Source: Novosphingobium huizhouense (GTDB lineage: Bacteria > Pseudomonadota > Alphaproteobacteria > Sphingomonadales > Sphingomonadaceae). From it: a stretch of 64,000 nucleotides of DNA. The notes below the pieces were generated by a model, which saw nothing but the letters and a program-made list of their open reading frames with translations, made no database searches and was not told where the DNA came from. The DNA is taken from contig NZ_JAILXZ010000004.1 in assembly GCF_020179475.1 (NCBI RefSeq), positions 124,001 to 188,000 of the forward strand. The letters are read 5' to 3'. Both the position numbers and the translations under genes were made by a program. This document shows, piece after piece, positions 38,655 to 47,372 of the stretch; positions within the stretch are counted from its first letter, which is position 1; the number at the start of each line of letters is the position of its first letter.

Positions 38655-38671
38655 CTCGACTCCAAGTCGAG
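38655..38671 (-). promoter_or_regulatory. hairpin at the ribosome binding site of the muramidase gene
   Basis: CTCGACT and AGTCGAG (38655-38661 and 38665-38671) form a perfect 7-bp inverted repeat with a 3-base loop. In the muramidase mRNA the 3' arm directly adjoins and partly overlaps the GAGGGGAG ribosome binding site. The structure could therefore limit translation, or be an operator. Confidence 0.4.
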
Positions 38672-38772
38672 ACGAAGAATGATCCCGAATCCGCAAAGCG
38701 TAAAGGCGTTGTTCTTCTTCGCGGTAATCAATCCCGGAAGTAATTGATCGGGCGATGTCTTTTTTCGTTCTG

Positions 38773-39456
38773 TCAGATCCGCCAGTCGATCGTGCCGCGG
38801 CCATGGCTTTCGAGAAAGGCATTGGCCTGGCTGAAATGGCGCGATCCGAACCAGCCTGCATGGGCTGACAGCGGACTGGGATGGGGCGCGCGCAGCACGA
38901 GATGGTGCCCGCCCCCCAGTTCCGCGATGCGCGCGCCCTTCTTCTGGGCATGACTGCCCCAGAGCAGGAAGACGCTGGGGGCCGGCGCCTTCGCAACCGC
39001 AGCAACGATCGCGTCGGTGATTTCCTCCCACCCGCGTTTCTGATGGGAGCCCGGCCGGCCTGCCTCTACCGTCAGGGCGTTGTTGAGCAGCAGGACCCCC
39101 TGCCGTGCCCAGCCTTCGAGATTGCCGTGCGCGGGCCGCGGCAAGGCGAGGTCCGCAGCCAGCTCCTTGTGGATGTTGACCAGGCTCGGCGGCGCCTTCA
39201 CGCCGTGCCGGACGGAAAACGCAAGGCCATGCGCCTGCCCAGCCCCGTGATAGGGATCCTGCCCCAGAATCACCGCTCTGACCGCTTCGGGTGGGGTCAG
39301 AGCCAACGCCGAGAGGCGCTCGGCCGGCGGCGGATAGACGAGCTTGCCAGCCCGTTCCTCGCGAGCGAGGAAGGCGGAAATGCGTTCCAGCGCCGTCGCG
39401 TCGAGGAGCGGAGCGAGCGTTTCGCGCCAGGGTTCGGGAACGGATATCGCTGCCAT
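38773..39456 (-). CDS. ung: uracil-DNA glycosylase (family 1)
   Basis: Ung removes uracil from DNA. The 227-residue protein has the water-activating motif VILGQDPYHGAGQAHGLAFSV with the catalytic Asp, the VLLLNNALTVE strand with the uracil-binding Asn, FLLWGSHAQ, and the minor-groove loop APHPSPLSAH with the catalytic His. Length fits family 1. It diverges from the UDP-glucose dehydrogenase gene across 138 bp. Confidence 0.96.
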   Translation of the reverse strand: MAAISVPEPWRETLAPLLDATALERISAFLAREERAGKLVYPPPAERLSALALTPPEAVRAVILGQDPYHGAGQAHGLAFSVRHGVKAPPSLVNIHKELAADLALPRPAHGNLEGWARQGVLLLNNALTVEAGRPGSHQKRGWEEITDAIVAAVAKAPAPSVFLLWGSHAQKKGARIAELGGGHHLVLRAPHPSPLSAHAGWFGSRHFSQANAFLESHGRGTIDWRI

Positions 39457-39594
39457 CGCTTTGCGCGGTAGCGCTGCAGGTGTGGCCGGTGCAATCCTCG
39501 CAGGGTTGCTCCGCTTCTGAACAATCCCTAATGCTGCGCTGCGAAGAAACTTTCCGGCGGCGCGTGCCGCACAGCATCAGCCGAGGGACTGCGA

Positions 39595-40899
39595 ATGAAG
39601 ATCGCGATGGTTGGGTCGGGCTATGTCGGCCTCGTATCCGGGGCTTGCCTTGCCGATTTCGGGCATGACGTCGTGTGCATCGACAAGGATGCGGGCAAGA
39701 TCGAACGGCTCCACCAGGGCATCATGCCGATCTTCGAGCCTGGGCTCGCCGAACTCGTCGGCTCCAATGTCAAGGCGGGGCGCCTTTCGTTCTCGACCGA
39801 CCTTGCCAGCGCGATCGAAGGGGCGCAGGCCATCTTCATCGCGGTGGGCACGCCGTCGCGCCGCGGGGACGGCCACGCCGATCTCAGCTACGTCTATGCC
39901 GTGGCGCAGGAAGTGGCCGACAACCTGCGCACCCCCGCCGTCGTCGTGACCAAGTCGACCGTCCCGGTCGGCACCGGCGACGAGGTCGAGCGGATCATCC
40001 GCGATTCGGGCACGACCACGCAGTTCGCGGTGGTCTCCAACCCGGAGTTCCTGCGCGAAGGCGCCGCGATCGGCGACTTCAAGAGGCCCGACCGCATCGT
40101 CATCGGCGCGGAGGACGATTGGGCGCGCAGCGTGATGAGCGAAGTCTATCGCCCGCTGTTCCTCAACAAGGCGCCGATCCTGTTCACCAGCCGCCGCAGC
40201 TCGGAACTGATCAAGTATGCTGCGAACGCCTTCCTGGCGACCAAGATCACCTTCATCAACGAGATGGCCGACTTGTGCGAGAAGGTCGGCGGAGACGTCC
40301 AGGACGTGGCGCGCGGCATCGGCCTCGACGGGCGGATCGGCGCGAAGTTCCTGCACGCCGGGCCCGGCTATGGCGGCTCGTGCTTCCCCAAGGACACGCT
40401 CGCGCTGCTGAAGACCGCCGAGGACTACAACAGCCCGGTAAGGATCGTCGAGGCGGTCGTTCACGTGAACGATTCGCGCAAGCGCGCGATGGGTCGCAAG
40501 GTGATCGAAGCGCTGGGCGGCGAAGCGCGCGGCAAGCGTATCGCCCTGCTCGGCCTGACCTTCAAGCCCAACACCGACGACATGCGCGATGCCCCGTCCA
40601 TTGCCATCGTGCAGGCGCTGCAGGATGCTGGCGCGGAGGTTGTCGCCTACGATCCCGAAGGCATGGAGATCGCGGCGCCGATGCTGCCCGACGTCGCCAT
40701 GGCGACGGGCACCTACGACGCGGTGACCGGGGCCGACGCGGTGGTCCTGGTCACCGAGTGGGACGCCTTCCGCGGCATCGACCTCGATCGCGTCGGGCAG
40801 CTGGTCAAGGGCAAGGTGCTGGTCGACTTGCGCAACGTGTTCAATCCGGCCGAAGTTCGCGCGGCGGGGTTCACCTACTCGAGCGTCGGACGCCCCTGA
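39595..40899 (+). CDS. ugd: UDP-glucose 6-dehydrogenase
   Basis: Ugd oxidises UDP-glucose twice with NAD+ to UDP-glucuronate, a donor for acidic polysaccharides. The 434-residue protein shows the N-terminal NAD site MKIAMVGSGYVGLVSGACLA, the TKSTVPVGTGDEV strand, NPEFLREGAAIGDF, the central FINEMADLCEK helix, and the catalytic cysteine in GPGYGGSCFPKDT near residue 262. The C-terminal GLTFKPNTDDMRDAPS follows. Its product and that of galU probably serve the polysaccharide locus further right, although the gene is separate from it. Confidence 0.95.
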   Translation: MKIAMVGSGYVGLVSGACLADFGHDVVCIDKDAGKIERLHQGIMPIFEPGLAELVGSNVKAGRLSFSTDLASAIEGAQAIFIAVGTPSRRGDGHADLSYVYAVAQEVADNLRTPAVVVTKSTVPVGTGDEVERIIRDSGTTTQFAVVSNPEFLREGAAIGDFKRPDRIVIGAEDDWARSVMSEVYRPLFLNKAPILFTSRRSSELIKYAANAFLATKITFINEMADLCEKVGGDVQDVARGIGLDGRIGAKFLHAGPGYGGSCFPKDTLALLKTAEDYNSPVRIVEAVVHVNDSRKRAMGRKVIEALGGEARGKRIALLGLTFKPNTDDMRDAPSIAIVQALQDAGAEVVAYDPEGMEIAAPMLPDVAMATGTYDAVTGADAVVLVTEWDAFRGIDLDRVGQLVKGKVLVDLRNVFNPAEVRAAGFTYSSVGRP

Positions 40900-40923
40900 G
40901 GGCGGGCAACCGGGCGAGGCCGT

Positions 40924-40942
40924 CGGCAAGCGTCCCTTGCCG
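40924..40942 (+). terminator. hairpin after ugd
   Basis: CGGCAAG (40924-40930) and CTTGCCG (40936-40942) form a perfect 7-bp stem with a 5-base loop, flanked by a directly repeated GAGGCCGTC at 40916-40924 and 40942-40950. It lies 25 bp after the ugd stop. There is no T tract, so termination is uncertain. Confidence 0.35.
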
Positions 40943-40971
40943 AGGCCGTCGTCAGGGCTTAAGTGCCGGGG

Positions 40972-41589
40972 ATGGCTGTTTACCTCCACGAAGAAGACCT
41001 GCCCGCCGATTGCCTCGCGCCGGGGGCCGTTGCCGTCGATACCGAGACGATGGGTCTGGTCACCACGCGCGACCGCTTGTGCCTGGTGCAGATTTCCGAT
41101 GGCCGGGGGGACGAACATCTCGTGCGCTTCGGCGTCGGGAGCACCTACGATGCGCCGCAGCTCAAGGCGGTGCTCGCAGACCCCGCGCGGGTGAAGCTGT
41201 TCCACTTCGCGCGCTTCGATCTCGCCGCCATCCAGCACTACCTCGGGGTGATGGCGACGCCCGTGTTCTGCACCAAGATCGCGAGCAAGCTGGTGCGGAC
41301 CTATACCGACCGGCACGGCCTCAAGGATCTGGTGCGCGAACTGCTCGGCAAGGAGATCTCCAAGCAGCAGCAGTCGAGCGACTGGGGCGGCCCGGTGCTG
41401 AGCGATGCACAGCAGGACTATGCGGCTTCCGACGTGCGCTACCTGCACGCGATGCAGACGATCCTGGCCGAGCGGCTGGAACGCGAGGGCCGCACCGCGA
41501 TTGCCCAGGCGTGCTTCGATTTCCTTCCTTCGCGCGCGCTGCTCGATATCGCCGGCTGGGCCGATCGCGATATCTTCAGCCACGAATAG
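40972..41589 (+). CDS. rnd: ribonuclease D (3'-5' exonuclease, DEDDy type)
   Basis: The 205-residue protein has only the exonuclease domain: VDTETMGL with the first Asp and Glu (near residue 23), FHFARFDLAAI with the second Asp, and YAASDVRYLHAM with the Tyr and final Asp. It lacks the HRDC domains of the longer E. coli enzyme, a common short form in alphaproteobacteria. It trims stable RNA 3' ends. I chose the ATG at 40972; a GTG at 40963 would add three residues. lptC follows 19 bp after. Confidence 0.9.
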   Translation: MAVYLHEEDLPADCLAPGAVAVDTETMGLVTTRDRLCLVQISDGRGDEHLVRFGVGSTYDAPQLKAVLADPARVKLFHFARFDLAAIQHYLGVMATPVFCTKIASKLVRTYTDRHGLKDLVRELLGKEISKQQQSSDWGGPVLSDAQQDYAASDVRYLHAMQTILAERLEREGRTAIAQACFDFLPSRALLDIAGWADRDIFSHE

Positions 41590-41608
41590 TCCGGCTCCGG
41601 CGACGGGG

Positions 41609-42262
41609 ATGACCGCCAGGGCTGACCAGGTCCGTTCGCGCCGGCGCATCTTCGCAGCGCCCGGAGGCGTGCACGACCGCATCGTCCGGATCGCCGCGCG
41701 CGGCCTGCCGCTCCTCATCGGCGCGCTGCTCGCCGTGATGATCCTCGCGCCGCTCAGCCCGCGCGGGGAGATCAGCTTCCTGCTCGACCGCAACAAGGTC
41801 GCCGTCGTCCAGGACCGCCTGAAGGTGGTCAGCGCGATGTACCGCGGGCAGGACAACGACGGGCGCAATTTCTCGGTCACCGCGGGCAACGCGATCCAGC
41901 ATTCGGCCGCCGACGACGTGGTCCAGATGCGCGACGTCACCGCGCGGGTCATGCTCGACAACGGACCGGCGATTCTCACCGCCAACACCGGCGGCTACAA
42001 CTTCGCGCACCAGACCATCGCGGTCGATGGGCCGGTGAATTTCCAGACCTCGGACGGCTATCGGCTGGTGACCGAGGGCAGCGACATCGACATCAACGCC
42101 AAGCGCATGGTCAGTCGCGGGCGGGTCGACGGCCGCATTCCGGCTGGCACATTCACAGCCGACAGGATAAGCGCCGATCTCGAGCAGCGCACCGTCACGC
42201 TTGTCGGCAATGCCCGCCTGCGGATGGAGCCGGGCAAGATGAAAAGTCCTACACCGCGATGA
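41609..42262 (+). CDS. lptC: LPS export protein LptC
   Basis: LptC is anchored in the inner membrane by one helix and passes lipopolysaccharide from LptB2FG to LptA. The 217-residue protein has a basic N-terminus, a single helix at about 33-50 and a periplasmic domain of repeating beta strands with VTARVMLDNGPAILTANTGGYNF and VDGPVNFQTSDGYRLVTEGSDID, the jellyroll pattern of the Lpt bridge. Its last four bases overlap the lptA start (ATGA). Confidence 0.88.
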   Translation: MTARADQVRSRRRIFAAPGGVHDRIVRIAARGLPLLIGALLAVMILAPLSPRGEISFLLDRNKVAVVQDRLKVVSAMYRGQDNDGRNFSVTAGNAIQHSAADDVVQMRDVTARVMLDNGPAILTANTGGYNFAHQTIAVDGPVNFQTSDGYRLVTEGSDIDINAKRMVSRGRVDGRIPAGTFTADRISADLEQRTVTLVGNARLRMEPGKMKSPTPR

Positions 42263-42825
42263 CGATACCCGACATGATCGAGAAGCACGGCTTCACCCGC
42301 CCCTTGCGCCTGGCAGCGTTCGGCTTTGCTGCGACGGCGATCGCCGTCGCGGGCGCGGGGCAGCTGTCGGCGCAGGCGATCGCGGCGCACAATTCCAACT
42401 CGCCGGTCAACTACGCCGCCGACCGCATCGAGCTGCAGGACAAGCAGAAGCGCGTGGTATTGAGCGGGAACGTCGACATCACGCAGGACGAGCTTCGCTT
42501 GAAGGCAGCGCGCACGACCGTGGCCTACACCGACGCCGGCGACCTCAAGATCCAGCGCATCGATGCGACCGGCGGAGTGGTCGTCACGCGCCGCGACGAG
42601 CGCGCGAGCGGCGATGCGGCGGTCTACGATTTCAACCGCAAGATCATCACCATGGTCGGCAACGTCGCGCTGCGGCGGGCGGGTGACACGCTGAGCGGCG
42701 GGCGGCTGGTGATCGACCTCAACACCGGCATATCGAGCGTCGACGGGCGGAGCGGCGCAAGCGGCGCGGGCCCGGCCGGTGGCGGGCGGGTGACCGGAAG
42801 CTTCAGCGTCCCCAAGAAGTCCTGA
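42259..42825 (+). CDS. lptA: LPS transport periplasmic protein LptA
   Basis: LptA forms the periplasmic bridge for lipopolysaccharide transport. The 188-residue precursor has a signal peptide ending near QLSAQA (about residue 39). The OstA-like beta-jellyroll follows, with VNYAADRIELQDKQKRVVLS and GNVDITQDELRLKAARTTVAY, then GGVVVTRRDERASGDAAVYDF, and a glycine-rich tail. It overlaps lptC by four bases. The ATPase gene lptB, usually next in related genomes, is absent; a decayed methyltransferase gene on the other strand follows instead. Confidence 0.9.
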   Translation: MTIPDMIEKHGFTRPLRLAAFGFAATAIAVAGAGQLSAQAIAAHNSNSPVNYAADRIELQDKQKRVVLSGNVDITQDELRLKAARTTVAYTDAGDLKIQRIDATGGVVVTRRDERASGDAAVYDFNRKIITMVGNVALRRAGDTLSGGRLVIDLNTGISSVDGRSGASGAGPAGGGRVTGSFSVPKKS

Positions 42826-42839
42826 CCGGCTACACCCGG

Positions 42840-43614
42840 CGGCAGCGGGTTGCTTGCGCGCCCGGATGGTGATGCAGACCGGAAGGTCGGGTCGTTTTAA
42901 TCGAGCCAACCGTGCCCGATGTCCGCCTGGACGATGCCCTGGTGGAAGCACGTTGCGGCGAAGGCATTGCCGCAGACGTCGATCTCGACATTGCCGGGGC
43001 CGAACGCTTCCCCGAGAAGCTTAGGGGTCGAGTGGCGAGTGAACAGCCAGTACCTTGCCAGTCGGCATGACGACCGGCGAGATCGCCGGGACGGTGGCCA
43101 GGGCAACGCCGTTCGGCTTGAGGCTTCGTCCGATCTGACGGACGGCGGCCTGCAGGTCGAACACGTATTGCAGCGTCTGGGTGATGACGGTGCAATCGAA
43201 CGCATCGTCGGGCAGGGTGCCGGGATTGCCGAGACCACCGAATATCGTCGCTTCGGGAGAGGGGATCGCGTTGAGCACGTCCTGGCGCTCGACATCGCGC
43301 CCGAATTCGCGACAGTAACGCGAATCCGCAACCTCGAGCACGCGCCCGCGGATGTCGGCAGCGTGGCGGGCGAGGAAGCGCTCGATGTAGAAGCGGTCCA
43401 CCGGCGTGCCCCGGCTGAAGCCGTAGCCGTGGCTTACCGGGCGGACCCGGGCGAGGTCGCCGAAGTCGATCCGCCCGGTATCGGCCAGAAGCGCGCGGTG
43501 ACGCAGGGCGCGCAGGCGTGCCGCAAGCGGTCGGGGCAGGCAGCGGACGCTGTCGTAAAGCACGGTCGAGTGCGAGCCGATATGATTGCCGCGCAGCAGG
43601 CTCCGGTGGCTGCG
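42840..43614 (-). pseudogene. decayed class I SAM-dependent methyltransferase, possibly fused to a glycosyltransferase remnant
   Basis: Conserved-looking peptide pieces continue one another in different minus-strand frames. SRGTPVDRFYIERFLARHAA, RGRVLEVADSRYCREFG and FDCTVITQTLQYVFDL lie in one frame up to a stop near 43,020. YWLFTRHSTPKLLGEAFGPG and NVEIDVCGNAFAATCFHQG lie in a second frame ending at 42,897. LPVCITIRARKQ lies in a third, near 42,850. Together they match the order of a methyltransferase-11 domain. Upstream, without any start codon, RSHRSLLRGNHIGSHSTVLY recalls family 2 glycosyltransferases. At least two frameshifts make it a pseudogene, unless the assembly has errors here. 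Confidence 0.7.
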
Positions 43615-43796
43615 CGGGCCGATGGCCTGCTCGCCGCAAAGCCACTCGCGCTGGCCCCTGCGACGTCTTTGCGCCTTACCGGCCGCGCAGCAAGCGCGTG
43701 CGGTTCGTTCTTCTACCGATGGCAGCCGTTCCGGGCTTGCCCGGCTTGCTCGCGTTTCTTATCAGCGCACTCGCGCGCAAGATTCCGCCTAGCGGT

Positions 43797-44039
43797 AAAT
43801 CAAGTCATTGATTTGCAGGGATTTTTGCGAACGTTCGCGAATTGGTCTACTGGACCGGGGGTGCGCAAAGGCGAAAGGATACTGCGGCGATATTGCACCT
43901 CCATTTCGCAGTCGCAATGATAATTTTAAGATTTTGCAGCGATTTGTGACCCACGGTGAGGCGACATTTTGCTTGCGCTGAAGCAAATGACAGCTAGATC
44001 ACTTCGCAACTGCACAAAACCCTTAGCGAAGGCGGAAGC
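43797..44039 (+). promoter_or_regulatory. AT-rich regulatory region upstream of gmd
   Basis: This leader of the polysaccharide locus is clearly poorer in GC than the surroundings and holds several symmetric elements. They are AAATCAA/TTGATTT (43797-43803, 43808-43814), the palindrome GCGAACGTTCGC (43827-43838), and TTTGCTT/AAGCAAA (43968-43974, 43981-43987). A 13-base sequence TTTGCAG[G/C]GATTT is repeated at 43812-43824 and 43933-43945. These may be sites for one or two regulators controlling gmd and genes downstream. The stretch from 43615 to 43796 holds nothing else that I recognise. Confidence 0.45.
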
Positions 44040-45113
44040 ATGTCGGAAGGCGTCGGAAAAGTTGCGTTGATCACGGGTGTCACCGGGCAGGACGGGGCTT
44101 ATCTTTCCCGGTTGCTGCTGGAAAAGGGCTATGTTGTCCACGGGGTCAAGCGCCGGTCGTCGTCGTTCAATACCGGTCGTATCGAGGACATCTACGAAGA
44201 CCCGCATGTGGAGCACCAGCGTTTCCACCTGCACTATGGCGACCTGACCGATTCGACCAACCTGATCCGCATCGTCCAGCAGATTCAGCCGGACGAAATC
44301 TACAACCTCGCGGCGCAAAGCCACGTACAGGTCTCGTTCGAGACGCCCGAGTATACCGCAAATGCCGATGCCATCGGCACGCTGCGTCTGCTCGAGGCCA
44401 TCCGCATCCTCGGGCTCGAGAAGAAGACGAAGTTCTACCAGGCCTCGACGTCCGAGCTTTACGGTCTCGTGCAGGAAGTGCCGCAGCGCGAAACTACGCC
44501 GTTCTACCCGCGCTCGCCCTATGGCGTTGCCAAACTCTACGGCTACTGGATCGTGGTCAATTACCGCGAGGCCTATGGTATCCACGCCTCGAACGGCATT
44601 CTCTTCAATCACGAAAGTCCGCTCCGCGGCGAGACGTTCGTGACCCGCAAGATCACGCGGGCCGCGGCGGCAATTGCGTTGGGACGCCAGGATCGGCTTT
44701 ACCTCGGCAACCTCGATGCCAAGCGCGACTGGGGCCATGCCCGGGAATATGTCCGCGGCATGTGGCTCATGCTGCAGCAGGAACAGCCAGACGACTACGT
44801 CCTCGCGACCGGTGAAACCACCGAGGTGCGGGAATTCGTTCGCTGGGCATTCGAGGACGCCGGCATCACCGTCGAGTTCAGGGGCGAGGGTGTCGACGAG
44901 AAGGGGTATTGCGCGAAGACGGGCAAGTGCCTTGTCGAGATCGACCCGCGCTACTTCCGCCCGACCGAGGTGGACCTGCTGATCGGCGATCCGGCCAAGG
45001 CGAAGGAAAAGCTGGGCTGGACGCACGAAATGTCGGCTCGCGAACTGGCGCGGGACATGGTGCTGGCCGACTTGGAAACGATGAAGAGCGCGCCGATCGC
45101 CAAGGACGCGTGA
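44040..45113 (+). CDS. gmd: GDP-mannose 4,6-dehydratase
   Basis: Gmd converts GDP-mannose to GDP-4-keto-6-deoxymannose, the precursor of GDP-L-fucose and GDP-D-rhamnose. The 357-residue short-chain dehydrogenase has the NADP site [20 protein letters not shown] and the specificity region [15 protein letters not shown]. The catalytic Thr-Glu pair is in [14 protein letters not shown], and Tyr/Lys are in [28 protein letters not shown] completes the family pattern. It starts the polysaccharide locus and is followed by a GC-rich hairpin. fcl, the next enzyme, is two genes downstream. Confidence 0.97.
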   Translation: MSEGVGKVALITGVTGQDGAYLSRLLLEKGYVVHGVKRRSSSFNTGRIEDIYEDPHVEHQRFHLHYGDLTDSTNLIRIVQQIQPDEIYNLAAQSHVQVSFETPEYTANADAIGTLRLLEAIRILGLEKKTKFYQASTSELYGLVQEVPQRETTPFYPRSPYGVAKLYGYWIVVNYREAYGIHASNGILFNHESPLRGETFVTRKITRAAAAIALGRQDRLYLGNLDAKRDWGHAREYVRGMWLMLQQEQPDDYVLATGETTEVREFVRWAFEDAGITVEFRGEGVDEKGYCAKTGKCLVEIDPRYFRPTEVDLLIGDPAKAKEKLGWTHEMSARELARDMVLADLETMKSAPIAKDA

Positions 45114-45121
45114 TCAAGCCG

Positions 45122-45144
45122 CCCGGCGCGCAGTGCGCGCCGGG
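45122..45144 (+). terminator. hairpin after gmd
   Basis: CCCGGCGCGC (45122-45131) and GCGCGCCGGG (45135-45144) form a perfect 10-bp stem with the loop AGT, eight bases after the gmd stop. Only TGTT follows. It may end or attenuate the gmd transcript before the unassigned stretch. Confidence 0.5.
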
Positions 45145-45854
45145 TGTTCCATCGAAGTGGGCGGACGGCGGATTGATGCTCAAGGACCCCTTCATCTTAC
45201 CCGTCCCAGACCAGACCTACTTCGTCCATAGTCGTGTCGACGGCGCGCGAGCCGTGAAGTTGCTGTTGCTGCTTCTTCCTATGCTGACGAGCGTGGAACT
45301 GCGCAGGTTCGGAAGCGATGGTGACGGGGACGAACTGAGGCCGGACGGCATCGGGCGCATCGCAGTGCGAGTTGGGATCGAAAGAGGGCGACCTGCTCCC
45401 GAAGATGGACGCAGAGGGGAGGAATGGCCGGTCTTGCTCAACATCTCGTCCGAGCACCTGCCGAACTTCGGCGTGATTCTGCTCAAACTTCAGGCAGTCC
45501 CGCGTTGGATCGCAGGGTTCGCTTTGCGTACGAAGCGAGCCCTGCTTCGGCTGGTGGGCAAACTGTATCGCGTGGTACACGGACAACGCAACAGCAGGAT
45601 GGCGTGCCAAGAGATCGGTGAAATCAAGGTTCCACACTCTTTGGGGTGCGCTCTGCTAGGCCGGGATCGCGCCGAGGCTATTGCGCCGGTGACCACCTTC
45701 TCCATCGGCTGGACTAGATCTCGGTGCCCTGGCGGCCGTATTTCCCGCTCCGCGCTTTCCTGCGCGGCATGGCAAACGGTGTGGATCACCTACGCATGAC
45801 GAAGTGCACTAAGCCTGCTGCACCATCCAGGCTCCCCGGCTGTGGAGCAACGGA
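45145..45854. other. 710 bp without a recognisable gene
   Basis: This stretch between gmd and wzx has open frames on both strands, for example 45176-45799 on plus (208 codons) and 45197-45637 on minus (146 codons). None has a family signature, a good ribosome binding site or a convincing start. Base composition is lower in GC than the left flank. It may be a decayed gene or remnant of a mobile element, or it may hold a new gene that I cannot identify. Confidence 0.35.
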
Positions 45855-47345
45855 ATGAGCTCAACACTGGCCCGGAACGCGGCCTCGGGTGTGGCCCAGG
45901 TCATCGTTTCGGCGGGCTCGCTATTCGTAACCTATCGACTGCTGATGGATTTCCTGTCGGTGCAGGAGATCGGCTTGTGGTCGCTGGTAGTCGGCACGAC
46001 AGCCGTTGCGCGCCTGAGCGAGTTGGGTGTCGGGAACGGTGTGCTGCGTTTCGTTGCCGCGGACGTGGGTTGCGACGATCGCCCGATGGCAGCCAGCACG
46101 ATCGGCATGGCTTTGACTGTCGTGTCTGTGGCGGTCGGACTCGTGGCTCTGGCCGCTTATCCGTTCCTGCTTCGCTACCTGCTCAGCACAACGCCGCTGG
46201 CGCTGCACGCGGGGGTCGAGACGCTGCTGCCGGCCGCGCTCGGCTCGTTGGTCGTGGGTACGACCGCGAACATCTTCATGAGCGGTCTCGACGGATGCCA
46301 GCGAATGGACGTCAGGGTCGGATTGCAGATGGCGTCCAGCGTCATCCAACTCGTGATGACTTATGTGGTTCTGCCCAGGTTCGGCCTGCTCGGACTTGGG
46401 GTCGTGCAATTGGCGCAGGCCGGATTTATCTTCGTCGCCGGAAGTATCGGCCTTGTCCTGCAACTGCGCCAGCCGTTGTCCGCCTACTTGTCCTGGCACG
46501 TGCCGCGCCTCAAGGAAGTGCTGACTTATGGGGGCAGCGTGCAGTTATCGAGCTTTGCGCAGCTGTTGTTCGATCCGGTCTTGAAGGTGCTGCTCAACCA
46601 CTTCGGCGGGCTCGCCATCACGGGATACTACGATATTGCCAATAGGGTCGCGTTGCAGGCCAGATCGCTGATCGTCGCGGCGTATAACGCGCTCGTGCCC
46701 TACGTCGCAGCGAGAGCGGGGCGGGCTGGGCTCGGCCCGGAGGAGATCAGGAAGATCTACTTCGATGCACTCGCTGTGCTTTATCCGGTAATCGTCCCTT
46801 ATTTTTCCATTGTGTTCGCCACGCTGCCGATGGCATTGATCGTTTGGAAGGGGCACTATGACCAAGTGCTGCTGGCAGTCACTTTTGTGCAGTGTCTTGC
46901 TTGGCTTCTTAACACTATCAATCCGCCAGCCTACCTCATCTACATGGCGCTCGGGCAGATGCGATGGATTGTGGCGACGCATCTGCTGGTCGGCAGTCTG
47001 GTCATTGTGCTGGGGTTGCTTCTGGGACCGATGTTTGGTTCTTACGGCGTACTCGCGGCAGGCGCACTGGCGCTTTCGGTGGGCAGCTTTTTCGTCGTCG
47101 TGATGTTCCACCGCGAGTATGGCATTGCCTTCCGGCTGCTGGTGCCGATGCAGCGGTTGCCCGACCTGGTGGTATTGCTGGCCGTGCTCGGCTGTGGCAC
47201 CTGGCTCGCCCGCAGCCCTGAAGCACCCGCCTGGACCGTCCGGTTGGGCCTGCCGCTGGCCGTGGGCTTGTTCGCCGCGGGCAGATTCTGGTTCGACCCT
47301 GTACAACGCAACATTCTGACCAGGCTTAGAGGGGCGCTGCGCTGA
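45855..47345 (+). CDS. wzx: Wzx-type polysaccharide flippase
   Basis: The 496-residue protein has 12-14 membrane helices in the MATE/Wzx pattern. It begins SSTLARNAASGVAQVIVSAG, with ARLSELGVGNGVLRFVA near residue 60, ANIFMSGLDGCQRMDVRVGLQ near 140, and the central LTYGGSVQLSSFAQLLFDPVLKVLLNHF. It should flip lipid-linked repeat units across the inner membrane. The context with wzy and glycosyltransferases supports this. It starts the tight gene run wzx-fcl-wcaI; fcl begins 27 bp after its stop. Confidence 0.88.
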   Translation: MSSTLARNAASGVAQVIVSAGSLFVTYRLLMDFLSVQEIGLWSLVVGTTAVARLSELGVGNGVLRFVAADVGCDDRPMAASTIGMALTVVSVAVGLVALAAYPFLLRYLLSTTPLALHAGVETLLPAALGSLVVGTTANIFMSGLDGCQRMDVRVGLQMASSVIQLVMTYVVLPRFGLLGLGVVQLAQAGFIFVAGSIGLVLQLRQPLSAYLSWHVPRLKEVLTYGGSVQLSSFAQLLFDPVLKVLLNHFGGLAITGYYDIANRVALQARSLIVAAYNALVPYVAARAGRAGLGPEEIRKIYFDALAVLYPVIVPYFSIVFATLPMALIVWKGHYDQVLLAVTFVQCLAWLLNTINPPAYLIYMALGQMRWIVATHLLVGSLVIVLGLLLGPMFGSYGVLAAGALALSVGSFFVVVMFHREYGIAFRLLVPMQRLPDLVVLLAVLGCGTWLARSPEAPAWTVRLGLPLAVGLFAAGRFWFDPVQRNILTRLRGALR

Positions 47346-47372
47346 CGGCGCGGCGAACTGATGGAGTTCCGA

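Noticed and set aside
38644-38772. LexA-type operator before the muramidase gene
   Set aside because: No GAAC-N7-GTTC or GTTC-N7-GTTC element is present in the interval.
42919-43920. Open frame of 333 codons on the plus strand opposite the decayed methyltransferase
   Set aside because: No family motif; the minus strand carries recognisable methyltransferase pieces, so this frame is a by-product.
45176-45799. Open frame of 208 codons between gmd and wzx
   Set aside because: No ribosome binding site, no recognisable domain and composition like antisense frames; listed only as unassigned sequence.
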